NCBI RefSeq assembly: GCF_013839525.1
Contig: NZ_JACDIS010000003.1
Location: 248,001 to 312,000 of the forward strand
Reading direction: 5' to 3'
DNA length: 64,000 nucleotides
Source: Chthonobacter rhizosphaerae
GTDB taxonomy: Bacteria > Pseudomonadota > Alphaproteobacteria > Rhizobiales > Pleomorphomonadaceae
Within the stretch, counting starts at the first letter, position 1; each line of letters starts with the position of its first letter. The position numbers and the translations under genes are program-made. Under the pieces are notes generated by a model, which saw nothing but the letters and a program-made list of their open reading frames with translations, was not told the DNA's origin and ran no database searches. Shown here one piece after another: positions 36,930-46,617 of the stretch.

Positions 36930-39900
36930 ATGACCGACCGCCCCGCTGCCGAAGGCCGCGACTACGCCGACACCCTCTTCCTGCCGAAGACCGACTTCCC
37001 GATGCGCGCGGGCCTGCCGCAGAAGGAGCCGCAGCTGATCGCCCGGTGGGACGGGCTCGACCTCTACCGGCGCCTGCGCGAGACCGCGAAGGGCCGCGAA
37101 AAGTTCGTGCTGCACGACGGCCCTCCCTATGCCAACGGCAACCTCCACATCGGCCACGCCCTCAACAAGATCCTGAAGGACGTGATCACCCGGTCCATGC
37201 AGATGATGGGCAAGGACGCCAACTACGTGCCCGGCTGGGATTGCCACGGCCTGCCGATCGAGTGGAAGGTGGAGGAGCAGTATCGCGCCAAGGGCACCAA
37301 CGCCCCGAAGGACGAGATCCCCATCAACGACTTCCGCCGCGAGTGCCGGGAGTATGCCGAGCACTGGATCGGCGTGCAGGCGGCCGAGTTCCGCCGGCTC
37401 GGCGTCGAGGGCGACTTCAAGAACCCCTACACCACCATGGCATTCGCCTCCGAGGCGGTGATCGCGGCGGAACTCTTGAAGTTCGCCGTGACCGGCCAGC
37501 TCTATCGCGGGTCCAAGCCCGTGATGTGGTCGGTGGTGGAGAAGACCGCCCTCGCCGAGGCGGAGGTGGAGTACCAGGACTACCAGTCGGACACGATCTT
37601 CGTGCGCTTCCCGGTCACCAAGGTCCGCGGCGTGCCGAAGCTCTATGACGACGCGACGCCCGCCGAGAAGGCGCGCTTCGCCTGGGCCGGCTCGCTCATG
37701 GACGCCAGCGTGGTGATCTGGACCACCACGCCCTGGACGATCCCGGGGAACCGGGCGATCAGCTACAGCCACAAGATCGCCTACGGGCTCTACGCGGTGA
37801 CGGAGGCGCCGGAGGGCAACTGGGCGAAGACGGGCGACGTCTACATCCTGGCCGACGCGCTCGCCGAGGGCGTCATGAAGGCCGCGAAGGTGACCGCCTT
37901 CGAGCGCCGGCAGGACGTGACCGCCGAGCACCTGCGCTCCATCGTATGCGCCCATCCGCTGCGCGGGCTCGAGGGCGGTTACACGTTCGACGTGCCGATG
38001 CTGGACGGCGAGCACGTGACGGACGACGCCGGCACCGGCTTCGTCCACACGGCGCCGGGGCACGGCCGCGAGGACTTCGAGATCTGGATGGACGAGGCGC
38101 GCAACCTCGCCGCCCGGGCGATCGACACGTCCATCCCGTTCACGGTCGACGACGACGGCTTCTTCACCAAGGACGCCCCCGGCCTCACCGGGCGGCGTGT
38201 GATCACCGACAAGGGCGAGAAGGGCGACGCCAACCAGGCGGTCATCGAGGCGCTGGCGGGCGCCGGCGCCATGGTGGCGCGCGGCCGGCTGAAGCACCAG
38301 TATCCGCACTCGTGGCGGTCCAAGAAGCCGGTGATCTTCCGCAACACGCCCCAGTGGTTCATCCACATGGACCGGGACATCGCCGGCGAGGGCGACACCC
38401 TGCGCGACCGGTCGCTGAAGGCGATCGACGTGACGCGCTTCGTGCCGGCGGCGGGGCAGAACCGCCTGCGCTCCATGATCGAGAACCGGCCGGACTGGGT
38501 GATGAGCCGCCAGCGCGCCTGGGGCGTGCCGATCGCGGTGTTCCGCAACACCGAGACGGGCGCGCTGATCCCCGGGCCGGACTTCGACCGGAACGACGAC
38601 TATGTGGCCCGCCTGAAGGCCGCCTTCGAGGCGGAGGGCGCGGACGCCTGGTTCGCCGACGGCGCCAAGGAGCGCTTCCTCGCCGGCTTCGTGGACGACG
38701 TCGCCGCGTGGGAACAGGTGCGCGACATCCTGGACGTGTGGTTCGACAGCGGATCCACCCACGCCTTCTGCCTGGAGCAGCGGCCGGACCTGAAGTGGCC
38801 GGCGGACCTCTACCTGGAAGGCTCGGACCAGCATCGCGGCTGGTTCCACTCCTCGCTCCTGGAAAGCTGCGGGACGCGCGGGCGCGCGCCCTACGACGCC
38901 GTGCTGACCCACGGCTTCGTGCTGGACGAGGAAGGGCGGAAGATGTCCAAGTCGCTCGGCAACACGACCACCCCGCAGGAGGTGATCGAGAAGTCGGGCG
39001 CGGACATCCTGCGGCTCTGGGTGGTGTCGACCGACTATTCGGACGACCTCAGGATCGGCAAGAAGATCCTGGACACCAACACGGACGCCTATCGGAAGAT
39101 CCGCAACACCATCCGCTGGATGCTGGGCACGCTCGCCCACTTCGACGGGACCGAGCCGGCGCTCGCCGACATGCCGGAGCTGGAGCGGCTGATGCTGCAC
39201 CGGCTGACCGAGCTGGACCGGCTGGTGCGGCAGGCTTATCTCGACTTCGACTTCAAGCGCATCCACGCCCAGCTGATGCACTTCATGACGGTGGAGCTGT
39301 CGGCCTTCTACTTCGACGTCCGCAAGGACGCGCTCTACTGCGACCCGGCCTCGAGCGTGCGCCGCAAGGCCTCGCTCTACGTGGTGCACCGGCTGTTCGA
39401 CAGCCTCGTGAAGTGGCTCGCCCCCATGATGCCCTTCACCATGGAGGAAGCCTGGCTGGACCGGCATCCGTCCGAGACGGCCTCGGTCCACCTGGAGCTC
39501 TTCCCCGACATCCCGGCGGCCTGGGCCGACGAGGCGCTGGCGGAGAAGTGGGCCAGGGTGCGCCGGGTGCGCCGGGTGGTGACCGGTGCCCTGGAGGTGG
39601 AGCGCGCGGCCAAGCGGATCGGCTCGTCGCTGGAAGCCGCGCCGGTGGTGCACATCACCGACCCCGCCCTGATGGCCGCCCTCGCCGGGCTCGACCTCGC
39701 CGAGATCTCGATCACGTCGCAGATCGTGGTGACGGACGCGCCGGCGCCGGACGGGGCGTTCCGGCTCGACGACGTGGCCGACGTGGCGGTGGTGCCGGCC
39801 AAGGCGGAGGGCCGCAAGTGCGCCCGCTCGTGGAAGGTGCTGCCGGAGGTGGGCTCGGACCCGGACTATCCGGACCTGACGCCGCGCGACGCCGAGGCGA

Positions 39901-39938
39901 TGCGCGAGTTCGACCGGGCGCGGGCGGCGGCCGAATGA
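36930..39938 (+). CDS. ileS: Isoleucine-tRNA ligase
   Basis: This 1002-residue class I synthetase carries HIGH (73-76, in [10 protein letters not shown]), the [10 protein letters not shown] segment, the CP1 editing domain with [13 protein letters not shown], the SGSTHAF region, KMSKS (671-675) and a C-terminal anticodon-binding domain. It charges tRNA-Ile and edits misactivated Val. The start at 36930 follows the hairpin array. The stop overlaps the lspA start by 4 bp (ATGA). Confidence 0.98.
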   Translation: MTDRPAAEGRDYADTLFLPKTDFPMRAGLPQKEPQLIARWDGLDLYRRLRETAKGREKFVLHDGPPYANGNLHIGHALNKILKDVITRSMQMMGKDANYVPGWDCHGLPIEWKVEEQYRAKGTNAPKDEIPINDFRRECREYAEHWIGVQAAEFRRLGVEGDFKNPYTTMAFASEAVIAAELLKFAVTGQLYRGSKPVMWSVVEKTALAEAEVEYQDYQSDTIFVRFPVTKVRGVPKLYDDATPAEKARFAWAGSLMDASVVIWTTTPWTIPGNRAISYSHKIAYGLYAVTEAPEGNWAKTGDVYILADALAEGVMKAAKVTAFERRQDVTAEHLRSIVCAHPLRGLEGGYTFDVPMLDGEHVTDDAGTGFVHTAPGHGREDFEIWMDEARNLAARAIDTSIPFTVDDDGFFTKDAPGLTGRRVITDKGEKGDANQAVIEALAGAGAMVARGRLKHQYPHSWRSKKPVIFRNTPQWFIHMDRDIAGEGDTLRDRSLKAIDVTRFVPAAGQNRLRSMIENRPDWVMSRQRAWGVPIAVFRNTETGALIPGPDFDRNDDYVARLKAAFEAEGADAWFADGAKERFLAGFVDDVAAWEQVRDILDVWFDSGSTHAFCLEQRPDLKWPADLYLEGSDQHRGWFHSSLLESCGTRGRAPYDAVLTHGFVLDEEGRKMSKSLGNTTTPQEVIEKSGADILRLWVVSTDYSDDLRIGKKILDTNTDAYRKIRNTIRWMLGTLAHFDGTEPALADMPELERLMLHRLTELDRLVRQAYLDFDFKRIHAQLMHFMTVELSAFYFDVRKDALYCDPASSVRRKASLYVVHRLFDSLVKWLAPMMPFTMEEAWLDRHPSETASVHLELFPDIPAAWADEALAEKWARVRRVRRVVTGALEVERAAKRIGSSLEAAPVVHITDPALMAALAGLDLAEISITSQIVVTDAPAPDGAFRLDDVADVAVVPAKAEGRKCARSWKVLPEVGSDPDYPDLTPRDAEAMREFDRARAAAE

Positions 39939-40453
39939 GCGACACGGTGGTGACGGACGCGACCGCGCGGGCGGCCCGGACGGGTTTCGCCGTGGCCCTG
40001 GTCGGGCTTCTGCTCGACCAGGCGTCCAAGCTCTGGATCCTCCATGGTACGGACCTGCCGGACGGGGGCGAGATCGCGGTCACGCCATTCCTGGACTTCG
40101 TGCTCGTGTGGAACCGGGGCATCTCCTACGGGCTCTTCCAGCAGGAGAGCGTCATCGGCCGCTGGCTGCTCGTCGGCTTCACGGTGGCGGCGGTGATCGC
40201 CCTCTCGGTCTGGCTGAGGCGGGCGGACCGGACCTTCACGGCGGTGGCCCTGGGGCTGATCGTCGGCGGGGCGATCGGCAACCTGATCGACCGGGTGGCC
40301 TACGGGGCGGTGGTGGACTTCGTCTACATGCACGCCTTCGATTTCAGCTGGTACGTGTTCAATCTGGCGGACGCCTGGATCGTTGCGGGGGTGATCGGCC
40401 TCCTGTATGACTCCTTCCGTCCCGATCATGGCGGCGCCGCAAACGGCAGCTAG
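39935..40453 (+). CDS. lspA: Lipoprotein signal peptidase
   Basis: This 172-residue, four-helix aspartic peptidase has [16 protein letters not shown], and the catalytic pair D119 (GNLIDR) and D146 (FNLADAW). It cleaves prolipoprotein signal peptides after lipid attachment. It is translationally coupled to ileS, a widespread arrangement. The next gene encodes a lipoprotein that would be its substrate. Confidence 0.97.
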   Translation: MSDTVVTDATARAARTGFAVALVGLLLDQASKLWILHGTDLPDGGEIAVTPFLDFVLVWNRGISYGLFQQESVIGRWLLVGFTVAAVIALSVWLRRADRTFTAVALGLIVGGAIGNLIDRVAYGAVVDFVYMHAFDFSWYVFNLADAWIVAGVIGLLYDSFRPDHGGAANGS

Positions 40454-40588
40454 CCGACGGGCGTGCGCCCGGCGCGGCGCGCGACCGGCGCGCGACCCGC
40501 AGGCTGCGGACCACGCGGGGCGGAAGACGACGGACATCCACGCCCGGCCCGGACAGGGCCGGCGGGCGGTCGAGGGCGAACGGAACGC

Positions 40589-41257
40589 ATGATGATGATC
40601 GACTTGACGAAGCGTCTGGCCGCTGTGGCCGTCCTCGGCCTCAGCCTCGGCGCCTGCGCCGCCATGGGCACCACCGTCGCGGAGGACGACCCGGAGACGG
40701 AGCTGCCCACCCCGTCCATGGGCCGGTCGATCATGGAGAGCCTCGGCGCCGTGCCGTCGCGCCAGATGCCGATCAACTACAGCCCGCGCGCGCCGCTGGT
40801 GGTGCCGCCGTCGACCGCCGCCCTGGCGCCGCCGGAGGACCGCAACGCGGTCGCGGCCAACTGGCCGGTGGACCCGGAGGTGGAGACCGCCCGCCGCCTG
40901 CGCGAGGCCGACCGGCGCGCCGCCGCCCGCGCGGAGCGCAACGGCGAGGGCGAATCCGCCGCGATCCCGCCGTCGGAACTCCTGGCTACCCGCGTGACGC
41001 CGCGCACCGGTCCCGTGGACCCGCAGTTCTACGACGGCGAGCGCGACCCGGCCCAGCCCCTGCGGCCGAGCCAGCTGAAGGGCCCGCAGGTGTCGCTGTC
41101 GAGCGACGGCATCTACGACCAGTCCGGCACGCCGCGCCGGCGCGCCCTGGTGGAGCCGCCGGTGACCTACCTGCAGCCGGCCCCCAACGCGCCGATCTCG
41201 GAGCCGGAGCCGACCGGGCCGAAGAAGGGCATCTTCAACTGGTTCTCCGGGTCGTAA
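40589..41257 (+). CDS. DUF3035 lipoprotein
   Basis: This 222-residue protein has a short lipoprotein signal (residues 1-22) with lipobox LGAC, lipidated Cys at 23. The mature part is Pro-rich and low-complexity, with PPSTAALAPPEDRNAVAANWPVDPE-type DUF3035 sequence and an end IFNWFSG. It is presumably in the outer or inner membrane facing the periplasm; the function is unknown. Position between lspA and the M16 peptidases is typical for Rhizobiales. Confidence 0.88.
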   Translation: MMMIDLTKRLAAVAVLGLSLGACAAMGTTVAEDDPETELPTPSMGRSIMESLGAVPSRQMPINYSPRAPLVVPPSTAALAPPEDRNAVAANWPVDPEVETARRLREADRRAAARAERNGEGESAAIPPSELLATRVTPRTGPVDPQFYDGERDPAQPLRPSQLKGPQVSLSSDGIYDQSGTPRRRALVEPPVTYLQPAPNAPISEPEPTGPKKGIFNWFSGS

Positions 41258-41285
41258 GCGTCGCCCGAGCCTGGAAAGTCCTGCG

Positions 41286-41312
41286 ACGGCCCGCCCCGGT
41301 GGCGGGCCGTTT
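41286..41312 (+). terminator. Hairpin terminator after the DUF3035 gene
   Basis: ACGGCCCGCC pairs with GGCGGGCCGT around a CCGGT loop, followed by TTT. It lies 28 bp after the stop and probably ends the ileS-lspA-DUF3035 transcript. Confidence 0.7.
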
Positions 41313-41340
41313 CGCGTTGCGGCGGGGTGGATGCGCGGGT

Positions 41341-41358
41341 GGTTCGCCTATGCGGACC
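41341..41358. repeat. Covarying hairpin repeat, GGTTCGC/GCGGACC variant
   Basis: The stem is GGTTCGC-CTAT-GCGGACC (one G-U-type wobble), with left flank GCGCGGGT and right flank ATGACG. It is the only copy in this gap. Confidence 0.8.
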
Positions 41359-41616
41359 ATGACGATCGGGGCGTGGTGCGCCATCGCGCGTCTTGGCGAC
41401 CGGGGCGTGCCGCGGGCACGGAACCGAGACCTGCGCGGGGCATCGGCGCGTGCGACGTCCGGGTCCCGGCGCGGCCGGCCGTCCCTCGATGACGAAATTG
41501 TAATCGCCGAAGCGGGGCGCGCCCCTATATTTCGCCACCATCGGCCCATCACCTGGGCGGAAAGCGCGGGCGTGCGGGGATCCGGCCCGGTCGTCCGCGC
41601 CGACAGGAGGATACTG

Positions 41617-43032
41617 ATGGCGACTGCTCATGCTCTCCCGGCCGTGCCCGGCCCGGACCGTCGGTGGCGACCGCTCGCGGCGCTCGCCTTCGGGATCGGT
41701 CTCGCGCTGTCGGCGCCGGGACCGGCGCTGGCGGACGACCATGAGGCGCCGGTGATCGGCGCCGACGTGTCGAGCTTCACCCTCGACAACGGGTTGCAGG
41801 TCGTGGTGATCCCGGACCACCGGGCGCCGGTCGCCACCCACATGATCTGGTACAAGGTGGGCTCGGCGGACGAGCCGGCGGGCAAGTCGGGCATCGCCCA
41901 CTTCCTGGAACACCTGATGTTCAAGGGCACCCGGACCCATCCGGAAGGCGAGTTCTCGCGGGTGATCGCCGAGATCGGCGGCGAGGAGAACGCCTTCACG
42001 AGCTACGACTACACCGCCTACTACCAGCGGGTCGCCAAGGAGAAGCTGCCGGTGATGATGGCCTACGAGGCCGACCGGATGCAGAACCTGGTGCTCAGCG
42101 ACGAGAACGTCCGGCCGGAGCGGCAGGTGGTGCTGGAGGAGCGCTCCATGCGGCTCGACAGCGAGCCCGGCGCGATCCTGGCGTCCTCGCTCGACGCGGT
42201 GCTCTACCTGCAGCATCCCTACGGCATCCCGATCATCGGCTACGCGGACGAGATCTCCCGCCTGGAGAAGGAGGACGCGATCGCCTTCTACGACCGCTAC
42301 TACACGCCCAACAACGCCATCCTGGTGGTGGCGGGCGACGTGGAGGCCGACGAGGTGCGCCGGCTGGCCGAGGACACCTACGGCAAGGTGCCGCGCCGCG
42401 CCGAGCCGCCGCCGCGGACGCGTCCGTTCGCGCCGGTGCTGGAGACGCCGCGGGAGGTGAGCCACGCGGACCCGAAGGTGAAGCAGGAGAGCGTGCAGGT
42501 GACCTGGCTCGTCCCGTCCTACCGGATCGCCAAGGACGGCGAGGCGGAGGCGCTGGACGTGCTGGCCGAGGCGGTCGGCGGCGGGTCGACGAGCCTCCTC
42601 TTCCGCGACCTGGTGATCGACAGGAAGCTCGCCACGGCCGCCGGCGTCGCCTACCAGGCGGACTTCCACGACCAGGCGCAGTTCACCCTCTACGCCGCCC
42701 CGCGCGACGGCGTTTCGCTGGAGACCATGCGGACGGAGCTCGTCGCCGCGTTCGAGCGGGCGATCGCAACGGGGCTGACGGACGAGGAGATCGCCCGGGC
42801 CAAGGCGCGGCTGGAGGCCGACACCATCTACGCCCAGGACAGCCAGCAGGCGCTCGCCCGGATCTTCGGCTCCACGCTGGCGACCGGCGGCACGGTGGAG
42901 GAGGTGAAGACCTGGCCGGCCGCCATCCGGGCCGTGGACCGGGCCGCCATCGAGGCGGCCGCCAAGGTGTTCGATCCGCGCCGGTCCGTGACCGGCTACC
43001 TGCGCCAGGCCGACCCCGAGCAGCGCTCCTGA
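41617..43032 (+). CDS. M16 family zinc metallopeptidase (catalytic subunit)
   Basis: This 471-residue pitrilysin-type protease has a signal peptide (residues 1-39, ending PALA), the inverted zinc motif HFLEH (H95, E98, H99), a downstream Glu in the EERSMRLDSEPGA helix, and a C-terminal M16 domain. It is periplasmic or membrane-associated and degrades peptides. AGGAGG lies 7 bp before the ATG. It forms a pair with the next gene, 46 bp downstream, which lacks the zinc motif. Confidence 0.95.
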   Translation: MATAHALPAVPGPDRRWRPLAALAFGIGLALSAPGPALADDHEAPVIGADVSSFTLDNGLQVVVIPDHRAPVATHMIWYKVGSADEPAGKSGIAHFLEHLMFKGTRTHPEGEFSRVIAEIGGEENAFTSYDYTAYYQRVAKEKLPVMMAYEADRMQNLVLSDENVRPERQVVLEERSMRLDSEPGAILASSLDAVLYLQHPYGIPIIGYADEISRLEKEDAIAFYDRYYTPNNAILVVAGDVEADEVRRLAEDTYGKVPRRAEPPPRTRPFAPVLETPREVSHADPKVKQESVQVTWLVPSYRIAKDGEAEALDVLAEAVGGGSTSLLFRDLVIDRKLATAAGVAYQADFHDQAQFTLYAAPRDGVSLETMRTELVAAFERAIATGLTDEEIARAKARLEADTIYAQDSQQALARIFGSTLATGGTVEEVKTWPAAIRAVDRAAIEAAAKVFDPRRSVTGYLRQADPEQRS

Positions 43033-43078
43033 GGCGCGCCCCGGTCCCCCGTCCCGACATGTCGAGGCAGCATCGCCG

Positions 43079-44407
43079 ATGATCCCGTTTCCCTTCCGCT
43101 CCGCCCGGATCCGCACCGCCGTCGCGGGCGCCTTCCTTCTCGTCGCCTCCGCCCTCCCCTCCCCGGCCGCCGCCACCACGGTGACCGAGGTGGTGAGCCC
43201 GGGCGGCATCAAGGCCTGGCTCGTCTCCGACGACGCCGTGCCGCTCGTCGCCATGGGCTTCGCCTTCCGGGGCGGCGCCTCCCAGGATCCCGCCGGCAAG
43301 GGCGGGCTCGCCAACCTGATGTCGGGCCTTCTCGACGAGGGAGCGGGTGACCTCGATTCCGCCGCCTTCCAGCGCCGCCTGGAGGAGACCGCCGTCCGGA
43401 TCGGGTTCGACGCGGACCGGGACAGCTTCTCCGGGTCGCTCGGCACGCTCTCCACCCGCAAGGACGAGGCGTTCGACCTCCTGGCGCTCGCCCTCACCCG
43501 GCCGCGCTTCGACGAGGAGCCGCTCGACCGCATCCGCACGCAGGTGACGGCCCGGATCCGCAGCCAGCAGACGGACCCGGAGACGATCGCCTCCAAGCTG
43601 TTCGCCGAGGCGACCTTCCCGGACCACCCCTATGGCCGGCCGCCGCAGGGGACCGAGGAGAGCGTGGCGTCGATCACCCGGGACGACCTCCTCGCCTGGC
43701 ACAAGGCCCATATCGCCAAGGACAACCTGGTGATCGGCGTGGTCGGCGACATCACGGCGGAGGAGCTGAAGCCGCTGCTCGACCGCACCTTCGGCGGCCT
43801 GCCGGACACGGCGACCCAGGCGCCCGTGGCCGACGTGGTGCCCCGGACCGGCCAGCGGCTGACCGCGACGCTCGCCAACCCGCAGACGATCATCCGGTTC
43901 GGCGCGCAGGGCGTCACGCGCGACGACCCGGACTTCATGGCGGCCTATGTGGTGAACCACATCCTCGGCGGCGGCAGCTTCACGTCGCGGCTCTACGAGG
44001 AGGTTCGGGAGAAGCGGGGCCTCGCCTATTCGGTCTGGAGCGCCATCGCGACCTACGACCGGGCGGGCGTCTTCCTCGCCGGCACCTCCACCCGCGCCGA
44101 CCAGGCGCCGGCGACCGTGGAGCTGATGACGGAGGAGATCCGCCGCATGGCCGAGGAAGGGCCGACCGAGAAGGAGCTGGCCGACGCCAAGACCTATCTG
44201 ACGGGCAACTACGCGCTCCGGTTCGACAGCTCGGGCAAGATCTCGCAGCAGCTCGTGGGCCTGCAGCTCGACAACCTGCCGATCGACTACTTCACCAACC
44301 GCAACGCGCTCGTGGAGGCGGTGACGCTGGAGGACGTGAAGCGGGCGGCGAAGCGGATCCTCGGCTCGCCCCTGACGGTGATCACCGTGGGGCCGGCGGA
44401 AGGCTGA
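43079..44407 (+). CDS. M16 family protein, non-catalytic partner
   Basis: This 442-residue secreted paralogue of the preceding peptidase has a signal peptide (residues 1-32). Where HxxEH is expected it reads LANLMSGLLDEGAG (77-90), so zinc binding is lost. It keeps the C-terminal substrate-binding R/Y region (EVREKRGLAYSVWS). This mirrors mitochondrial processing peptidase alpha/beta and other bacterial heterodimeric M16 proteases, in which the inactive subunit completes the substrate chamber. Confidence 0.93.
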   Translation: MIPFPFRSARIRTAVAGAFLLVASALPSPAAATTVTEVVSPGGIKAWLVSDDAVPLVAMGFAFRGGASQDPAGKGGLANLMSGLLDEGAGDLDSAAFQRRLEETAVRIGFDADRDSFSGSLGTLSTRKDEAFDLLALALTRPRFDEEPLDRIRTQVTARIRSQQTDPETIASKLFAEATFPDHPYGRPPQGTEESVASITRDDLLAWHKAHIAKDNLVIGVVGDITAEELKPLLDRTFGGLPDTATQAPVADVVPRTGQRLTATLANPQTIIRFGAQGVTRDDPDFMAAYVVNHILGGGSFTSRLYEEVREKRGLAYSVWSAIATYDRAGVFLAGTSTRADQAPATVELMTEEIRRMAEEGPTEKELADAKTYLTGNYALRFDSSGKISQQLVGLQLDNLPIDYFTNRNALVEAVTLEDVKRAAKRILGSPLTVITVGPAEG

Positions 44408-44418
44408 GCCGACCCGGC

Positions 44419-44449
44419 GAGGCGGGCGGCGCGCGGCCGCCCGCGCCTC
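44419..44449. terminator. GC-rich hairpin between convergent genes
   Basis: GAGGCGGGCGGC pairs with GCCGCCCGCGCCTC (two-base bulge). It lies in the 45 bp between the convergent M16 and EAL genes. It may terminate both directions; there is no T-run. Confidence 0.5.
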
Positions 44450-44452
44450 GTC

Positions 44453-46024
44453 TCAGCGCCCGCCCGCCTTGGCGCCCGTCTTCGGGGCGCCGCCCTGGCC
44501 GGCGACCGGACCGGCCGGCTGGCCGAGGATTTCCGGCCGCACCTGCCGGGGAGCGGAGAACAGGTTGCCCTGGGCGAACCGGACGTCGAAGTCGAGAAGG
44601 TCGACCACCTGCGCCTCGGTCTCGATGCGGTCCACCACCAGCGTGTAGCCGGCGCGGCCCACGTGGCCGGCAAGGTCCGCCGGATGGATGTCGCCGGCGA
44701 CGAAGGGCGCCCGGCCGAGGAGCCGGTCGGCGGAGACCTTGAGGCTGCGGAAGCCGATCTCGTGCAGGCGGGCGAGATCGAGGCGGGTGTCGGCGACGTT
44801 GTCGATGGAGAAGCGGTAGCCGTAGTCGGCAAGGCCGGCGAGGCTCTCCATCTCCAGGGGGCCGAGGTCGCGCACGGCCGCCTCGGTGAACTCGAATTGG
44901 ACGAGATCCGCCATGGCGCGGTTCTGCACCAGGAAGGCCTGGAACTCGCGGAAGAAGGTCGGGTCCATGAGCGACTGGACCGACAGGTTGACGAAGATTC
45001 CGATGTCGCGGTTGCGCTGGGTCAGCCGCTTCAGGATCTGGAACGACCGGATCACCTGGAAGGTGTCGAGGCGGGAGACGACCCGCCGGGCCTCCGCGGC
45101 GGCCAGGAACTCGCCGGCCGGGATGAGGCGGCCGTCGTTGGCCCGAAGGCGGGTGAACACCTCGTAGTAGCGGACCTTGCGCTGGGGCAGCGTCACGATC
45201 GGCTGCAGGTGGACCTCGATCCGCTCGCCGCGGACGAGCGCCTCCACCTCCCGTTCGAACGGGCTCGGCATGCGGGCGGCCCCGGCTTCTGCGGCGCCGG
45301 GTGCGGCCTGGGGCGCGCCGTGGCCGGCGAGGAGCGAGCCGAGGCCGTGGGTGCGCGCCGGCTCGACGCGGGGCACCAGCGGTTCCGCCGGCATCACCGG
45401 CGGCGCCTCGTAGGCGCCGGCCGGCTGGTCGAACGGAGCGGAATAGGGCTCGTGAGCGGCGGCGTCCGGCGGGGCGGCGGGACGGGCCGCCGCGCACTGG
45501 GGCGGGAAGGCCTGCTGGGGCGGCTGGGCCTGCTGGGTCTCGGCGCGGGCGAGGCGGACGGCCTGGGCGGTCGCCTGGGGCGGCGCGAGGCGCGGCTGGT
45601 CGACCCGGGCGGAGACCTCGTCGAAGCGCCGCTCCATGCGGGTCTCCACGTCGGCGAGGGCGTCGGCCACCTGCTTCATCAGCCGGCCGATCACCTCCAC
45701 CTCGGCGGCGAGCGGTTCGCTCTCCTCGCGGATGCGGTCGCCGAGACCGTTCTCCATGCGGGCGAGCCGGGACGCGACCGCGTCCACCTCGCTGTTCACG
45801 TCGCCGGCGACGGCGGAGATCTCCCGGATGCGGGTCTCCAGCCATTCCCGGTCCTGGCGGCGCTGCATCTGCACGTGGAGGAGCGCGAGGCCGAACAGCA
45901 CGGCGAGCCCCAGCACGACCGCCTGGCCGAGGGAGAATCCGAACTGGACGTTCATGACGATGGTGAGTGAAACCGCTGTCACCACCATGGCAATGACGAT
46001 GAGGATCGTCGACATACGGCTCAT
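44453..46024 (-). CDS. Membrane protein with a degenerate EAL domain
   Basis: This 523-residue protein has two N-terminal membrane helices (about 5-25, 30-50), a helical/coiled-coil region (55-150), a Pro/Ala/Gln-rich linker (150-250) and an EAL domain (265-500). Catalytic positions are altered: EAL reads EVF near 287, and the DDFG motif reads SIDNVADT. It therefore probably does not hydrolyse c-di-GMP and may bind it or act as scaffold. The start at 46024 opens the first helix; ATG at 46015 is an alternative. Rhizobiales have EAL proteins of this layout, but the role is not established. Confidence 0.88.
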   Translation of the reverse strand: MSRMSTILIVIAMVVTAVSLTIVMNVQFGFSLGQAVVLGLAVLFGLALLHVQMQRRQDREWLETRIREISAVAGDVNSEVDAVASRLARMENGLGDRIREESEPLAAEVEVIGRLMKQVADALADVETRMERRFDEVSARVDQPRLAPPQATAQAVRLARAETQQAQPPQQAFPPQCAAARPAAPPDAAAHEPYSAPFDQPAGAYEAPPVMPAEPLVPRVEPARTHGLGSLLAGHGAPQAAPGAAEAGAARMPSPFEREVEALVRGERIEVHLQPIVTLPQRKVRYYEVFTRLRANDGRLIPAGEFLAAAEARRVVSRLDTFQVIRSFQILKRLTQRNRDIGIFVNLSVQSLMDPTFFREFQAFLVQNRAMADLVQFEFTEAAVRDLGPLEMESLAGLADYGYRFSIDNVADTRLDLARLHEIGFRSLKVSADRLLGRAPFVAGDIHPADLAGHVGRAGYTLVVDRIETEAQVVDLLDFDVRFAQGNLFSAPRQVRPEILGQPAGPVAGQGGAPKTGAKAGGR

Positions 46025-46282
46025 CGCCGCGCCACTCCGGGGTACGAGTCTTCGAATCAGCGGAAATGATGCGGGATTTTGAAAGTCTAAGCGACCGTTA
46101 ACCGGGCCGAAACCCCGCTTGGACGCGGCCCGTGGCCGGCGAGCCGCATCCGCCGAAATACGGACCCGTCGGCCGCCGTTCCGGAAAGGGCTTGACCTTC
46201 CAGCCGCTGGAAGCCTCACAGTCCGCTCATTCCCATCCGGGCGTCGGACCCTGTCCGGCGCCCATCATCCGGAGACGTTCCC

Positions 46283-46477
46283 ATGATCGAGCTGACAGTG
46301 ACCGGCATGACCTGCGGCGGCTGCGTCAAATCCGTCGAGAAGGCGGTGAAGCGGACCGACGAGACGGCCGCCGTGACGGTGGACCTCGCCAGCGGGTCGG
46401 TGACCATCGACAGCAGCAAGCCGGCCGAAGCCTTCAAGTCGGCCATCGAGGCGGCGGGCTACGAAGTGGCCGCCTGA
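46283..46477 (+). CDS. Heavy-metal-associated (HMA) domain protein, CopZ-like
   Basis: This 64-residue ferredoxin-like HMA domain has the metal site GMTCGGC (C11, C14) and the GYEVAA end. It is probably a copper chaperone or a metallochaperone of similar type. It stands alone, with no copper ATPase gene nearby in the window, so the partner is unknown. It is divergent from the EAL gene and 140 bp before the NtrC-like gene. Confidence 0.9.
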   Translation: MIELTVTGMTCGGCVKSVEKAVKRTDETAAVTVDLASGSVTIDSSKPAEAFKSAIEAAGYEVAA

Positions 46478-46617
46478 CGACGCCCTCCGGTTGCCGGCAC
46501 CCTCATGTGAATTGCACAGAGGCCCGCCGGCAACGGAATTTTTACCACGCGGCGGCAAGAGTGCGGGATGGACAGCGCGGAAGAAATCCGCGCTTCTCTC
46601 GCAAGGATTGCAATTCC

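Larger units (their letters stand above)
41258..41616. other. Gap between DUF3035 and the M16 pair
   Basis: These 359 bp contain a terminator-like hairpin (41286-41312), one copy of the covarying hairpin repeat (41341-41358), and presumably the promoter of the M16 genes. No ORF is convincing. Confidence 0.6.

Noticed and set aside
36606..39653. A 1015-codon open frame on the minus strand opposite ileS
   Set aside because: It is exactly antisense to an unambiguous ileS and has His/Arg/Val-rich, repeat-like composition. In high-GC DNA with GC-rich third positions, stop codons are rare in this antisense frame.
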